A DNA stretch of 64,000 bases from Oscillospiraceae bacterium (GCA_902778115.1 CACYWG010000005.1:28137-92136); one strand, 5' to 3'. Positions 16,334-27,831 are shown, counted from the first letter of the stretch. Notes: a model not told the origin generated them from the letters alone. Numbers and translations are program-made.

Positions 16334-16366
16334 CCGGCCGCCCGGGGTCTCCGGGCGGCCTTTTTC
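16334..16366 (+). terminator. Hairpin with plus-strand T-run between nifJ and the CoA-transferase gene
   Basis: GGCCGCCCGG / CCGGGCGGCC with a TTTTTC run on the plus strand. Both flanking genes read leftward, so the T-run faces against them. It may end antisense transcription or simply be a processing hairpin. Confidence 0.5.
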
Positions 16367-16376
16367 TTTGTCAATT

Positions 16377-16547
16377 GCCTCGCAGAGTTTTTTCGCCGCA
16401 GCGAAAAAAGAGATCAAATCGTGTTTTCCGGGGACATGTGCCTCGGAAAACACTCTTTGCACCCTGCCAGTGTGCGAGCGCAGCGAGTGCGCGCAGCAGG
16501 GTGAAGCCCCTCAACGAAAAGCCCAGCGAAGCGGGTTTTCGTTGAAG
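16377..16547 (-). repeat. Post-stop multi-hairpin element, copy after nifJ
   Basis: 171 bp made of four successive hairpins: TTTTTTCGC/GCGAAAAAA, GTGTTTTCCG/CGGAAAACAC, CACCCTGC/GCAGGGTG enclosing a smaller stem, and CAACGAAAA/TTTTCGTTG. It begins 3 nt after the nifJ stop codon in the direction of transcription. A second copy (39090-39271) follows the phage scaffold gene, and a diverged one (3577-3722) follows the LUD gene. Confidence 0.9.
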
Positions 16548-16550
16548 ACG

Positions 16551-19500
16551 TCAGTCCTTGCCGGCCAGTCTCTTGTACTTGGCGTAACGCTTGGCGGTGA
16601 AGGCCTCGGCCTCGGCGAAGAGGACTTCGGCGCGCTCGGGGAAGGTGCGGGTCAGGGAGGCGAAGCGGTTCTCGCCCATCATGAACTCGCGCAGCTTTCC
16701 GTTGGGCTCGGCGGAATCGAGCACGAAGGGGTTCTTGCCCTCGTCCTCAAGCTCCGGATTGTAGTGGAACAGGGGCCAGAAGCCGCATTCCACCGCCGCC
16801 TTTTCCTCTTCCATGGCCTTGGACATGCCCTTCGTAAGGCCGTGGTTGATGCAGGGCGTGTAGGCGATGACGATGGACGGACCGTGATAGGCGGCCGCTT
16901 CCTTGAGGCACTTGATGGCGTGCTCGGGGTTGGCGCCGAGGTTGATCTGCGCGACGTAGATGTAGCCGTAGTTGGAGAGGATCAGGCCCAGGTCCTTCTT
17001 CGGCGTGGACTTGCCGGCGGCGGCGAACTGCACGCTCGCGCCGATCGGGGTCGCCTTGGAGGCCTGTCCGCCGGTGTTGGCGTAGAGCTCGTTGTCCATG
17101 ACCAGCACGTTCAGGTCGAGGCCCGTGGCCATCACGTGGTCGAGTCCGCCGTAGCCGATATCGTAGGCCCAGCCGTCGCCGCCGATCATCCAGACGGCCT
17201 TCTTGGTCAGGGTGTCCTCTCTGCTGCGGAGGTAGGTGATGTCGTCGCTCTGCTCGGCGGTCTCCGCGAGCGCCTCGCGCACCGCGTCGGACAGGGCCAC
17301 GGTCTTTTCCTCATCGTCGCCCTCGTCGAGCCAGGCCTTCAGGGCCGCCTTGAGCTTCTCGTCGGCGCTCTGCTCCAGCACGGCGGCGGCGTGCAGCTTG
17401 GTCTGCTCGCGCATCTGCGCGGCGGAGAGGCTGATGCCCAGGGCAAACTCGGCGTTGTTTTCAAACAGGGAGTTGGAGAAGGCGGGGCCGAAGCCGCGCT
17501 TGTTGACGGTCTGCGGGAAGGTCGGGGCAAAGAAGCCGTAGGCCTGGGAGCAGCCGGTGGCGTTGGCGGCGTACATGCGGTCGCCGAAGAGCTGGGTCAG
17601 CAGCTTGATGTAGGGCGTCTCGCCGCAGCCGGGGCAGGCGCCGGAGAACTCGTACAGGGGCTGCTCGTACTGGCTGCCCTTGGCGGAGAAGCGGGTCATC
17701 GGGTTCTTCTTTTCGCTGAGCGTCAGGCAGTGATCCCAGTTTTTCTGCTCGGGCAGGGTCTTTTCGTCCAGCGGGACCATGGTCAGAGCCTTTTCCTTGG
17801 CCGGGCACACGCTCACGCAGCTGCCGCAGCCCTGGCAGTCCAGCACGCCCACCTGGATGCGGTAGCGCAGGCCCTCAAAGCCCTTGCCGAGCGCCTTCTT
17901 GGTGACGCAGCTTGCGGGCGCGGCGGCAGCCTCCTCCTCGGTGAAGAGGAAGGGACGGATCGCCGCGTGCGGGCACACCAGCGAGCAGCGGTTGCAGCCG
18001 ATGCACTTGTCGGGATCCCACACGGGCACGTTGTCGGCCACGCCGCGCTTTTCATAGCGGGCCATGGCGACGGGCATCACGCCGTCGGCGTACTCGGTGA
18101 AGGTGCTGACGGGGATATCGTCGCCCTTGGCGCGGTTGATGGGCGCGAGCACCTTCTGCGCGTAGCTCGGCAGGCTCTCGTCCACGGTGACGGGCTCATC
18201 CTTCAGCTCCGCCCATTCGGCGGGGACCTCGATCTTGACGGCGTCCGTCAGGCCGCGCTCGATGGCGGTCAGGTTCATGTTGACGATCTTCTCGCCCTTG
18301 CGGGAGAAGGTCTTGACGGCGGCTTCCTTCATGTACTTTTCGGCCTCATCGACGGGGAGGACGCCGGAGAGCTTGAAGAAGGCGGCCTGCAGCACGGTGC
18401 TGGTGCGGTTGCCGAGGCCGATCTCCTCGGCGATGTCGGTGGCGTCGATGGTGTAGAAGTTCACCTTCCGCTCGGCCAGCAGCCGCTTGGCGCGGTTGGG
18501 GAGGTTGCGCACCAGCTCCTCGCCCTTCCAGCGGGTGTTCAGAAGGAAGATGCCGCCGGGCTTGACCTCATTGACGATGTCGTAGTTGTGCATGTAGCTC
18601 TGCTTGTGGCAGGCCACGAAGTCGGCCATCGTGACGTAGTAGGCCGAGAGGATCGGCTCGTGGCCGAAGCGCAGGTGGCTGCGCGTCAGGCCGCCGGACT
18701 TCTTCGCGTCATACTGGAAGTAGGACTGCACGTACTGGTCGGTGTTGTCGCCGATGATCTTGCAGGAGTTCTTGTTGGCGCCCACGGTGCCGTCGGAGCC
18801 GAGGCCCCAGAACTTGCAGGAGATGATCGACTTGCCGGAGGTGACGATGTTCTCGCCGACCGGCAGGGAGTGGAAGGTCACGTCGTCGTTGATGCCGACG
18901 GTGAAGTGGTTCTTCTTCTCGCCCTTCATGTTGTCGAACACGGCCTTGATCTGCGCAGGGGTCGTGTCCTTGGAGCTGAGGCCGTAGCGGCCGCCGAGCA
19001 GCTCGATGTCGAGGCCGGCCTCCTTGAGCGCCGCGCTCACGTCCTCGTACAGCGGCTCGCCCAGCGCGCCGGGCTCCTTGGTGCGGTCGAGGGCGCTGAT
19101 GACTTTGCAGCTGGCCGGGATGGCGGCGGTAAAGTGCTTGAGGGAGAAGGGGCGGTACAGGCGGACCTGGATCAGGCCGACCTTTTCGCCGCGCTCGTTG
19201 AGGTAGGTGACGACCTCGCGGGCGGTCTCGCAGACGCTGCCCATGGCGACGATCACGCGCTCGGCGTCGGGCGCGCCGTAGTAGTTGAAGAGCTTGTAGT
19301 CGCGCCCGGTGAGGGCGGACATCTGGGCCATCACGCCCTCCATGACCGCCGGGAAGGCGTCATAGGTCGGGTTCGAGGCCTCGTGATGCTGGAAGAAGGT
19401 ATCGTCGTTCTCGCCGCTGTTGCGGATGGTGGGGTGCTCGGGGTTGAGCGCGCGGTCACGGAACTTCTGCAGCTCGTCCCAGTCGAGCATCTTGCGCAGG

Positions 19501-20063
19501 TCCTCGTAATCGAGCACGTCGATCTTCTGGATCTCATGGCTGGTGCGGAAGCCGTCGAAGAAGTGCTGCACGGGCAGATGGCCCTTGATGGCGGCCAGAT
19601 GCGCCACGGCGCCCAGATCCATGCATTCCTGCACGCTGGAGGACGCCAGCTGCGCCCAGCCGATCTGACGGCAGGCCATCACGTCCTGATGGTCGCCGAA
19701 AATAGACACGGTCGAGGTGGCCACGCTGCGGGCGGCCACATGCATCACGCCGGGAACCAGCAGGCCCGCGATGCGGTACATCGGCGGGATCATCAGCATC
19801 AGGCCCTGGGCGGACGTGTAGGTGGTGCCGAGCGCGCCGCCTTCCAGCGCGCCCTGCATGGCGGCGCAGGCGCCGGCTTCGGCCTGCATCTCCATGAGCT
19901 TGACAGGCATGCCGAACAGGTTCTTCTTGCCCCGGGCGGCCCACTCGTCGACGTGGTTGGCCATCGGGCTGGAGGGCGTGATTGGATAGATGGTTGCTAC
20001 CTCGGTAAATGCATAGCTTGCGTAGGCGGCGGCTTCGTTGCCGTCCATGGATTTCTTTACCAT
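16551..20063 (-). CDS. nifJ: Pyruvate:ferredoxin (flavodoxin) oxidoreductase
   Basis: 1170 residues, the normal length of the fused single-chain enzyme. Domains in order: pyruvate-binding domain I (MDGNEAAAYASYAFTEVA, YPITPSSPMANHVDEWA), domain II/III, and two 4Fe-4S motifs CIGCNRCSLVCP and CQGCGSCVSVCP around residues 685-750. The TPP domain follows with ACPGCGETPY and MIGGDGWAYDIGYGGLDHV. It converts pyruvate and CoA to acetyl-CoA, CO2 and reduced ferredoxin, the central oxidative step in anaerobic fermentation. AGGAGG precedes the ATG and a consensus promoter lies about 95 nt upstream. Confidence 0.98.
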   Translation of the reverse strand: MVKKSMDGNEAAAYASYAFTEVATIYPITPSSPMANHVDEWAARGKKNLFGMPVKLMEMQAEAGACAAMQGALEGGALGTTYTSAQGLMLMIPPMYRIAGLLVPGVMHVAARSVATSTVSIFGDHQDVMACRQIGWAQLASSSVQECMDLGAVAHLAAIKGHLPVQHFFDGFRTSHEIQKIDVLDYEDLRKMLDWDELQKFRDRALNPEHPTIRNSGENDDTFFQHHEASNPTYDAFPAVMEGVMAQMSALTGRDYKLFNYYGAPDAERVIVAMGSVCETAREVVTYLNERGEKVGLIQVRLYRPFSLKHFTAAIPASCKVISALDRTKEPGALGEPLYEDVSAALKEAGLDIELLGGRYGLSSKDTTPAQIKAVFDNMKGEKKNHFTVGINDDVTFHSLPVGENIVTSGKSIISCKFWGLGSDGTVGANKNSCKIIGDNTDQYVQSYFQYDAKKSGGLTRSHLRFGHEPILSAYYVTMADFVACHKQSYMHNYDIVNEVKPGGIFLLNTRWKGEELVRNLPNRAKRLLAERKVNFYTIDATDIAEEIGLGNRTSTVLQAAFFKLSGVLPVDEAEKYMKEAAVKTFSRKGEKIVNMNLTAIERGLTDAVKIEVPAEWAELKDEPVTVDESLPSYAQKVLAPINRAKGDDIPVSTFTEYADGVMPVAMARYEKRGVADNVPVWDPDKCIGCNRCSLVCPHAAIRPFLFTEEEAAAAPASCVTKKALGKGFEGLRYRIQVGVLDCQGCGSCVSVCPAKEKALTMVPLDEKTLPEQKNWDHCLTLSEKKNPMTRFSAKGSQYEQPLYEFSGACPGCGETPYIKLLTQLFGDRMYAANATGCSQAYGFFAPTFPQTVNKRGFGPAFSNSLFENNAEFALGISLSAAQMREQTKLHAAAVLEQSADEKLKAALKAWLDEGDDEEKTVALSDAVREALAETAEQSDDITYLRSREDTLTKKAVWMIGGDGWAYDIGYGGLDHVMATGLDLNVLVMDNELYANTGGQASKATPIGASVQFAAAGKSTPKKDLGLILSNYGYIYVAQINLGANPEHAIKCLKEAAAYHGPSIVIAYTPCINHGLTKGMSKAMEEEKAAVECGFWPLFHYNPELEDEGKNPFVLDSAEPNGKLREFMMGENRFASLTRTFPERAEVLFAEAEAFTAKRYAKYKRLAGKD

Positions 20064-20156
20064 GATAAAAACCTCCTGATTTTTGTTGCTTACTGTCTAT
20101 ATTCGGGCCGCGCGGGCTCTCGTCCGACGGCCTTCGGTGGAAATCGCCCACCCTTT

Positions 20157-20186
20157 ATCATAATGTTTTTGCCCCCGGTTTGTCAA
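20157..20186 (-). promoter_or_regulatory. Sigma-A promoter of nifJ
   Basis: On the minus strand TTGACA, an 18-nt spacer and TATGAT. Confidence 0.75.
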
Positions 20187-20201
20187 CCTGTTTTTCCCAG
20201 T

Positions 20202-22289
<2,088 letters not shown>

Positions 22290-22510
22290 CAACACAGCCT
22301 CCTTGTCTTTTGTCTTGTTCCGATCCACGCGGGGACAGGCCCCGAAAAAAGCCAAATCTGCCCCTGTTAAAATCAGGAGCGGATCAAAAAAACAAGATAT
22401 TCTGTTAGCAGCAATCGTCTGACAGGACGCACGCGGAAGGCCTCCCGGGACGGAGCAGGGATCCGGCGCAGCCGCCGTTCCCGCTCGTTTTCATTTTTAG
22501 CACAAGAATT

Positions 22511-22539
22511 ATTATACAGGCCGGACGCCGTAAAATCAA
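22511..22539 (-). promoter_or_regulatory. Sigma-A promoter of hppA
   Basis: On the minus strand TTGATT, a 17-nt spacer and TATAAT. The leader (22504-22290) holds GC-rich inverted repeats but no riboswitch that I recognise. The 465 bp between hppA and the next gene contain no other gene. Confidence 0.8.
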
Positions 22540-22754
22540 GGTCCAAATGCAGGATCAATTAAAAAATTTTAATCATCTCTCCCCTGTTCGCCGTCCGGTA
22601 GAGGGAAAACGCGCCTCTCTCCCGGCGGGAGACGGCTCTCTCCCGCTCCCGGATCAGCCGCGTGCGCTCTACTTCCGCTCTCCCGGGCTGGACGGATGTC
22701 GAAATGGGGCGTATAATCCATATCATCCAAGCCAAGCAGACAGGAGTCTTTTCC

Positions 22755-24041
22755 ATGGAGCAAAACAAGCGCGATCTGCGCTGGATGCGGCTGGATAACG
22801 CCGCGCTCATCTTTCCCGCCGCGCTGCGGCGGCACTGGAGCAACGCCTACCGCATCTCCTTTAGCTTTACCGACCCGGTCGATCCGGCGCTTTTGCAGCG
22901 GGCGCTGGACGCTGTCGCGCCGCGCTTTCCCTCGGTGATCGTGCGGCTGCGGCGCAGCGCCTTCTGGTATTATCTCGAGGAGCTGCCGCAGCCGCCCGCC
23001 GTGCAGGCCGACGCGAGCCGCCCGCTGCGCGGCATGACGATGGCTGACGTGCGCCGCTGCGCGATCCGGGTGCTGTATTACCGCAGCCGCATGGCGGTGG
23101 AATACTTCCACTCCGTCACCGACGGCACCGGCGCGATGGTCTTCGCCAAGACGCTCGCGGCCGAATATATCCGCCTGCGCTACGGCGCAGCGGTGCCCGC
23201 GACCTGCGGCGTGAAGGATCTTTCCGAGCCGCCGCGCGAGAGTGAGCTCGTCGACAGCTTCCGCGAGCACGCCGGGCCGGTCTCCGCGCCCCGGGACGAC
23301 CGGAACGTCTACCGCCTGCGCGGTACGCCCGAGCCGGACCGCTTCCTGCACGTGACCCTCGGCATCCTCGACAGCGAGGAGCTGCACAAGCGCGCCAAGG
23401 CCGCGGGCGTCACGGTGACGGCCTGGCTCTGCGCGCTGCTGATCCGGTCCGTTCTGCGCGTGCAGGCCGCCGAACAGCCCCGGCGGGAGCGGCAGAAGCC
23501 CGTGCGCGTGCAGATTCCGGTCAACCTGCGCCGCCTCTTCGGCGGAGAGACGATGCGCAATTTCGTCGCCGTGGCCAACATCGGCGTCGATCCGCGCCTC
23601 GGGGACTACGAATTCGAGGAGCTGGTGCAGATCGTGCACCACCAGATGCAGCTGGCCATCACGCCGAAGAACATGGCCGCCATCTTCACGCCCAACGTCC
23701 GGGACGAGCGCAATCCCTTTCTCAAGATCGTCCCGCTGGGGCTGAAAAATCTGGTGATGCGCATGGTCTTCGACACGGTGGGAGAGAACGTCTCCACCCT
23801 GTCGCTGTCCAATCTCGGCCGGGTAGAGCTGCCGGAGGCGATGGCGCCTTATGTCGAGCGCGTGGAATTCGTGCTCGGCCCGCAGGCCAGCTCCCCCTAC
23901 AACGCCAGCTGCACGAGCTGGCGGGGAAAGACGTATTTCAACATCGTCCGCAACAGCGTCGAGCCCGCCCTCGAGCGCGAGTTTTTCACCGCGCTTGTGA
24001 AAATGGGCCTGCACGTCAAAATCGAAACCAACGATGAGTGA
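22755..24041 (+). CDS. Condensation/alcohol-acyltransferase-like (BAHD-fold) protein
   Basis: 428 residues. YFHSVTDGTGAMVF carries the HxxxDG-type motif of condensation-domain and alcohol O-acetyltransferase-like enzymes, and the C-terminal half has LSNLGRVELP, typical of the same fold. The N-terminus describes an acyl-acceptor domain (FPAALRRHWSNAYRISFSF). It would transfer an acyl group to an alcohol or amine; substrates are unknown. It precedes a DUF6320 membrane protein by 9 nt, a pairing I recall in gut Firmicutes, perhaps acting on lipid or cell-surface molecules. Confidence 0.72.
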   Translation: MEQNKRDLRWMRLDNAALIFPAALRRHWSNAYRISFSFTDPVDPALLQRALDAVAPRFPSVIVRLRRSAFWYYLEELPQPPAVQADASRPLRGMTMADVRRCAIRVLYYRSRMAVEYFHSVTDGTGAMVFAKTLAAEYIRLRYGAAVPATCGVKDLSEPPRESELVDSFREHAGPVSAPRDDRNVYRLRGTPEPDRFLHVTLGILDSEELHKRAKAAGVTVTAWLCALLIRSVLRVQAAEQPRRERQKPVRVQIPVNLRRLFGGETMRNFVAVANIGVDPRLGDYEFEELVQIVHHQMQLAITPKNMAAIFTPNVRDERNPFLKIVPLGLKNLVMRMVFDTVGENVSTLSLSNLGRVELPEAMAPYVERVEFVLGPQASSPYNASCTSWRGKTYFNIVRNSVEPALEREFFTALVKMGLHVKIETNDE

Positions 24042-24050
24042 GGGATTGTC

Positions 24051-24752
24051 ATGTACTGTGTTCAATGCGGCGTAGAGCTGCAGAAAGGTGTGGAAAAATG
24101 CCCGCTGTGCGGGCTGCGCGTCTACCATCCGGATCTGCGCGAGCAGCCGGAGGCGCTCCCCTATCCCCGGCGGGCCGAGGAGGAAACGGTCAGCCACGGC
24201 GGGCTGCTGTTCATCGTGAGCGTGCTGTTTATCATCCCGCTGCTCGTGTGCCTGCTGGTGGACGAGCACCTCAACGGCCGGATCGGCTGGAGCGGCGTGG
24301 TGGCCTTCAGTCTGCTGGCCGCCTATCTGATCATCTGCCTGCCGCTGTGGTTTCGGCGCCCCAATCCCGTCATCTTCTTCCCGATCGACGTGCTGGCGGC
24401 GCTCGGCCTGTGCCTGTATCTGTGCCTGGCCGGCGGCGGCCGCTGGTTCCTCCCCTTCGCCTTCCCGGTCGGCGGCGCCGTGCTGCTGATCGTCGAGGCG
24501 GTGATCGTGCTGCTGCGCTATGCCGTCGGCGAGCAGCGGCACCGCGCGCTGTTTGTGATCGGCGGCGCGGTCATCGCGGTCGGCGGCCTGTGCGTGCTGA
24601 TCGAATTTCTGCTGAAGGTGAGCTTCGGCATCGCGATGCGCTGGTGGTCGCTCTACCCGCTCACGGTGCTCACACTGCTCGGCCTTGCGCTGATCGTCAT
24701 CGGCGCCTGCCGCCCGCTGCGCGAGTCGCTGCACAAAAAGTTCTTCATCTGA
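24051..24752 (+). CDS. DUF6320 membrane protein with N-terminal zinc ribbon
   Basis: 233 residues. The N-terminus MYCVQCGVELQKGVEKCPLC has CxxC...CxxC spacing for one zinc ion. It is followed by about six membrane helices (from residue 48 on). Overall it matches DUF6320 as I recall it. The function is unknown. It is translated just after the acyltransferase-like gene, with a weak ribosome binding site suggesting coupling, and the pair ends at a strong terminator. Confidence 0.72.
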   Translation: MYCVQCGVELQKGVEKCPLCGLRVYHPDLREQPEALPYPRRAEEETVSHGGLLFIVSVLFIIPLLVCLLVDEHLNGRIGWSGVVAFSLLAAYLIICLPLWFRRPNPVIFFPIDVLAALGLCLYLCLAGGGRWFLPFAFPVGGAVLLIVEAVIVLLRYAVGEQRHRALFVIGGAVIAVGGLCVLIEFLLKVSFGIAMRWWSLYPLTVLTLLGLALIVIGACRPLRESLHKKFFI

Positions 24753-24760
24753 AATGGAAA

Positions 24761-24797
24761 AACCCGGGGCTGTGAACGGATCACAGCCCCGGGTTTT
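24761..24797. terminator. Terminator shared by convergent genes
   Basis: AACCCGGGGCTGTGA / TCACAGCCCCGGGTT with a 5-nt loop and a T-run on the plus strand; it also lies just after the leftward BAX-like gene. Confidence 0.9.
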
Positions 24798-24807
24798 ATA
24801 TGAAATT

Positions 24808-25620
24808 TCAGTCCTTCTTCCTGGAAAGGAGCCGAAGCAGGCGTAGGAAGAGGTTGGCGATGTCGAGATAGATGTCCAGCGCGCAGTCCACGGCGTTGTC
24901 CAGCGTTTTGGCAAACTGCTGCGAGCGGTGCAGATCATAGCCGATGTAAAGGGAGAAGAGCCCCGCGGCGATCCAGTCCGTCACGCTCTGATTCACGCGG
25001 AACACGAGCAGCAGCAGCTCGCAGACGACCAGGCCGATCAGCGTGCCGAACAGCGCGCCGCCGAGCCTGTCGAACAGTTCGGGGAAGGCCAGGGCCGCCC
25101 CGCCCATGCCGGCCGTGATCAGCAGCGTATACAGGAAGGCGTCGGCCACGACGCGGGAGCCGATCCCGCCGTAGGCCGCGACCATCGTGGAGATCGTCAG
25201 ACCGAAGGGGATCACGACCAGGTTATAGCCCAGGAAGCTGACGAGCGGCTTGCGCGACTTGCCCGCGATCAGGGTGCCGGCGATCGCGCAGACCAGGTAG
25301 CCGATGAAAAAGACGATGGGGTCGACATAGCGATACACGTCCCCGACCGTGAAGCACAGCAGCACGTTGATAATCAATCCCCAGAGCAGCACGCCCAGCA
25401 TCACGCCGTTGTAGGCCCGCGCGCCGATGAGCTGATCGGCTTCATAAACCGCCTCCAGCCGCGCTCTCCGCGCCGCCTGCCCGAGCAGCAGCCCGGTGTT
25501 GGCGGCCAGCTGCGCGTTCTCCTGCCGCGTCCGCGTTCCGGACGCGAGCGGCTTGCCGCAGTCCATGCAGTATTTGGATCCTTCTTCGTTTTCATAGCCG
25601 CAATACGGGCAGCGTACCAT
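24808..25620 (-). CDS. Bax inhibitor-1/YccA-like membrane protein with zinc ribbon
   Basis: 270 residues. The N-terminal CPYCGYENEEGSKYCMDCG is a zinc ribbon of the zinc_ribbon_2 type. After a linker, seven predicted helices follow, with GARAYNGVMLGVLLWGL and the C-terminal LDIANLFLRLLRLLS characteristic of Bax inhibitor-1/YccA proteins. Bacterial BI-1 proteins are pH-sensitive Ca2+ leak channels in the one structurally studied case; the role here is unknown. GAGGGAGGG precedes the ATG at 25620. A chain of perfect hairpins occupies the upstream region. Confidence 0.85.
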   Translation of the reverse strand: MVRCPYCGYENEEGSKYCMDCGKPLASGTRTRQENAQLAANTGLLLGQAARRARLEAVYEADQLIGARAYNGVMLGVLLWGLIINVLLCFTVGDVYRYVDPIVFFIGYLVCAIAGTLIAGKSRKPLVSFLGYNLVVIPFGLTISTMVAAYGGIGSRVVADAFLYTLLITAGMGGAALAFPELFDRLGGALFGTLIGLVVCELLLLVFRVNQSVTDWIAAGLFSLYIGYDLHRSQQFAKTLDNAVDCALDIYLDIANLFLRLLRLLSRKKD

Positions 25621-25661
25621 GAGCGATCCCTCCCTCGTTGTGATAATGATCATCGGAAAGC

Positions 25662-25830
25662 GAAATCAATCGATGGTACGATTGATTTCGCTGCCAAACG
25701 ACAAGTTTGGCAGCGAATGATTCTTTGAATCATTCGCCCGATGCTCATTGCAATGAGTATATGGCAAAACAGCCTGGCTGTTTTGCTGCGCAGCAAAGCT
25801 GCGCGGCGAAAAGCTTTTTGGCTTTTCGCC
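25662..25830. repeat. Chain of seven consecutive perfect hairpins
   Basis: Seven inverted repeats follow one another almost without gaps: GAAATCAATCG (25662/25679), GCTGCCAAAC (25690/25705), GAATGATTC (25715/25727), ATGCTCATT (25741/25752, one wobble), GCAAAACAGC (25764/25777), GCGCAGC (25788/25798) and GGCGAAAAGC (25805/25821). Loops are 2-6 nt. The stems differ in sequence, so this is not a CRISPR or a tandem repeat. The array sits between divergent genes (BAX-like and lipase). Confidence 0.9.
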
Positions 25831-25921
25831 ATCCTATAATCATTATCGCCAACAGTTTAGCACGGATCGTTCCGCGCCGCAAGCGAAAAGCGCCGATTCC
25901 CTCCTGTCCTGACGATTCCGG

Positions 25922-25950
25922 TTTACAAAGCGCTTTCCTTATGATATGAT
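25922..25950 (+). promoter_or_regulatory. Sigma-A promoter of the lipase-like gene
   Basis: TTTACA, a 17-nt spacer and TATGAT. Confidence 0.7.
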
Positions 25951-26029
25951 AACAAGCAGGAATATTCGGCGCGGCAAACGCGCCGGATCACACGGAAAAA
26001 ATTACAAAACTGAAAAGGAGGAGCCATCG

Positions 26030-26800
26030 ATGACAAAACGGTCGGTCAGCTTTCTGACCAAATTCCTGGCGATCGTGATGATCGTCTGCATGCTGCTGGG
26101 CGGCGCCGTCGCCTATGCGGCGACGACCCGCACCTTCACCACGGCGCCGGAGATCTATCAGCTCGTGCGCGACGGCTACAACGGCGGCGAAAAAGGCCCC
26201 ATCAGCGTCGTCAAGGGCACGCTGAAAAGCGGCTGGAGCAGCAAGACTGTCTATCTGGTGACCCTGTCCGGCACGGAGCTGGTGTTCAACCAGTCCACCG
26301 AAGCGATCACGGATCTCCTGTCCGGCTTCAATCTCCAGAGCCCCTACTACCACAATGTGGTCAGCGTGATCACGCAGAACATCCCGCGCGGCTCGAACCT
26401 CATCCTCGCCGGCCACAGCCTCGGCGGCATGATCGCCCAGCAGGTCTCGGCCGATCCCTCGGTCAAGGCCGGATACAACATCCTCAACGTCGTCTGCTTC
26501 GGCTCGCCGCTGCTGGCCGCCGGCTTCCGGGAGGGCACGATCCGCCGCCTGGGCGACGTATCCGACCCGGTGCCCTACCTCTCCGGCAACCTCTTCGTCA
26601 CGCCGCTGCGCGCCGTTCTGGGCCTCAACCGCGAGGACGGCCACTACTACCTCACGCCGATCACCGCGCACAATTCGTCCTACGGCCGCGCCGATCTCTG
26701 GGGCAGGTATGACGTGCTCGGCAACAAGTACGGCAGCGCCAAGCTCACGCTCGACCTTGACTCCCGCGTCTTCTTCCAGAACCCCTTCATCGACTGGTAA
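26030..26800 (+). CDS. Secreted lipase-like alpha/beta hydrolase (class 3 type)
   Basis: 256 residues. A signal peptide (about 1-32) ends near AVAYAAT. The nucleophile elbow LILAGHSLGGMIAQQ (Ser around residue 125) is that of class 3 lipases. LNVVCFGSPLLAAGF follows, then LGDVSDPVPYL carrying the likely catalytic Asp. A His in ITAHNSSYG may complete the triad. It would act outside the membrane on lipid or another ester. AAAAGGAGGAG lies 6 nt before the ATG. The start further upstream has no site and was rejected. Confidence 0.8.
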   Translation: MTKRSVSFLTKFLAIVMIVCMLLGGAVAYAATTRTFTTAPEIYQLVRDGYNGGEKGPISVVKGTLKSGWSSKTVYLVTLSGTELVFNQSTEAITDLLSGFNLQSPYYHNVVSVITQNIPRGSNLILAGHSLGGMIAQQVSADPSVKAGYNILNVVCFGSPLLAAGFREGTIRRLGDVSDPVPYLSGNLFVTPLRAVLGLNREDGHYYLTPITAHNSSYGRADLWGRYDVLGNKYGSAKLTLDLDSRVFFQNPFIDW

Positions 26801-26818
26801 GGTGGACACAACAGAACA

Positions 26819-26856
26819 GAAAAAGCCCGGAAAACCATGGTTTTCCGGGCTTTTTG
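26819..26856. terminator. Bidirectional terminator between the lipase-like gene and rpsI
   Basis: AAAAAGCCCGGAAAACC / GGTTTTCCGGGCTTTTT, a 17-bp perfect stem with T-runs on both strands. Confidence 0.92.
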
Positions 26857-26874
26857 ATGCACTTGGAGTCTCGA

Positions 26875-27285
26875 TCAGCGCTTGCTGAACTGCGGAGCTC
26901 TACGAGCCGCTTTGAGACCGTACTTCTTACGCTCTTTCATGCGCGGGTCGCGGGTCAGCAGACCGGCGGCCTTCAGGATGGCGCGGTTGCCCTCGTCGAC
27001 GAGGAGCAGGGCGCGGGCGATGCCGTGGCGGATGGCGCCGGCCTGGCCGGACACGCCGCCGCCGGCGACGGTGGCCTCGATGTCGACTTTGCCGAGGGTG
27101 CTGGTGGCGACCAGGGGCTGACGGACGATGAGCTTCAGGGTATCGAGACCGAAGTAATCGTCGATGTCACGGCCGTTGATGGTGATGACGCCGGTGCCGT
27201 TCGGAATCAGGTGAACGCGGGCGACGGAGGACTTCCGGCGGCCGGTACCGTACATATAGGGCTTCTTGGTCTTGTAGGTTGCCAT
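26875..27285 (-). CDS. rpsI: 30S ribosomal protein S9
   Basis: 136 residues. The N-terminal [13 protein letters not shown] and the C-terminal [17 protein letters not shown] tail that reaches the ribosomal P site are diagnostic. It is co-transcribed with rplM, 17 nt upstream, the conserved bacterial pair. AGGAGGTAAC precedes the ATG. Confidence 0.99.
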   Translation of the reverse strand: MATYKTKKPYMYGTGRRKSSVARVHLIPNGTGVITINGRDIDDYFGLDTLKLIVRQPLVATSTLGKVDIEATVAGGGVSGQAGAIRHGIARALLLVDEGNRAILKAAGLLTRDPRMKERKKYGLKAARRAPQFSKR

Positions 27286-27302
27286 AGTGTGTTACCTCCT
27301 TC

Positions 27303-27731
27303 TCAGCGATCCCAGACTTCGGGCTTCTGGGCGGCGTGGTCGTGCTCGGCACCGGCGAAGATGCGCAGGCGCTTGAGCTGCCACTGAGCGATGGTGTTCT
27401 TCTGCAGCATGCCGCGGACAGCCAGGCGCATGGCCAGCTCGGGCTTCTTCTGCATCAGGGTCTTGTACTGGGTCTCCTTCAGGCCGCCGGGGTAACCGGA
27501 GTGGGTACGGTAGTACTTCTGCTCCAGCTTCTTGCCGGTGAGGACGGCGTCCTTGGCGTTGATGATGATGACGTAATCGCCGCAGTCAACGTGAGGAGTG
27601 TAATCGGTTTTCAGCTTGCCGCGCAGCAGATCGGCGGCGAGCGCAGCGGTCTTGCCCATGGGCTTGCCGGCTGCGTCAAGGACGTACCACTTGCGGGCAA
27701 CGGTCTCCTTGGTGAGCATGGTGGTGGACAT
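27303..27731 (-). CDS. rplM: 50S ribosomal protein L13
   Basis: 142 residues from MSTTMLTKETVARKWYVLDA. KLKTDYTPHVDCGDYVIIIN and YYRTHSGYPGGLKE are the L13 signatures. The start at 27731 follows GGAGG with a 10-nt spacer; an in-frame ATG 39 nt upstream lacks a site. The leader of about 95 nt between the promoter and the start could carry the L13 autoregulatory structure known in Firmicutes; I did not resolve the fold. Confidence 0.99.
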   Translation of the reverse strand: MSTTMLTKETVARKWYVLDAAGKPMGKTAALAADLLRGKLKTDYTPHVDCGDYVIIINAKDAVLTGKKLEQKYYRTHSGYPGGLKETQYKTLMQKKPELAMRLAVRGMLQKNTIAQWQLKRLRIFAGAEHDHAAQKPEVWDR

Positions 27732-27831
27732 ATCAGCTTTGCCTCCATATAATGTGAAATGTTTTGACAATCGTAGCTTCGGCGGTTAAAATAGACCCAA
27801 ATCGGGCCGCTTCCGCCGAACGCGCTTTATT

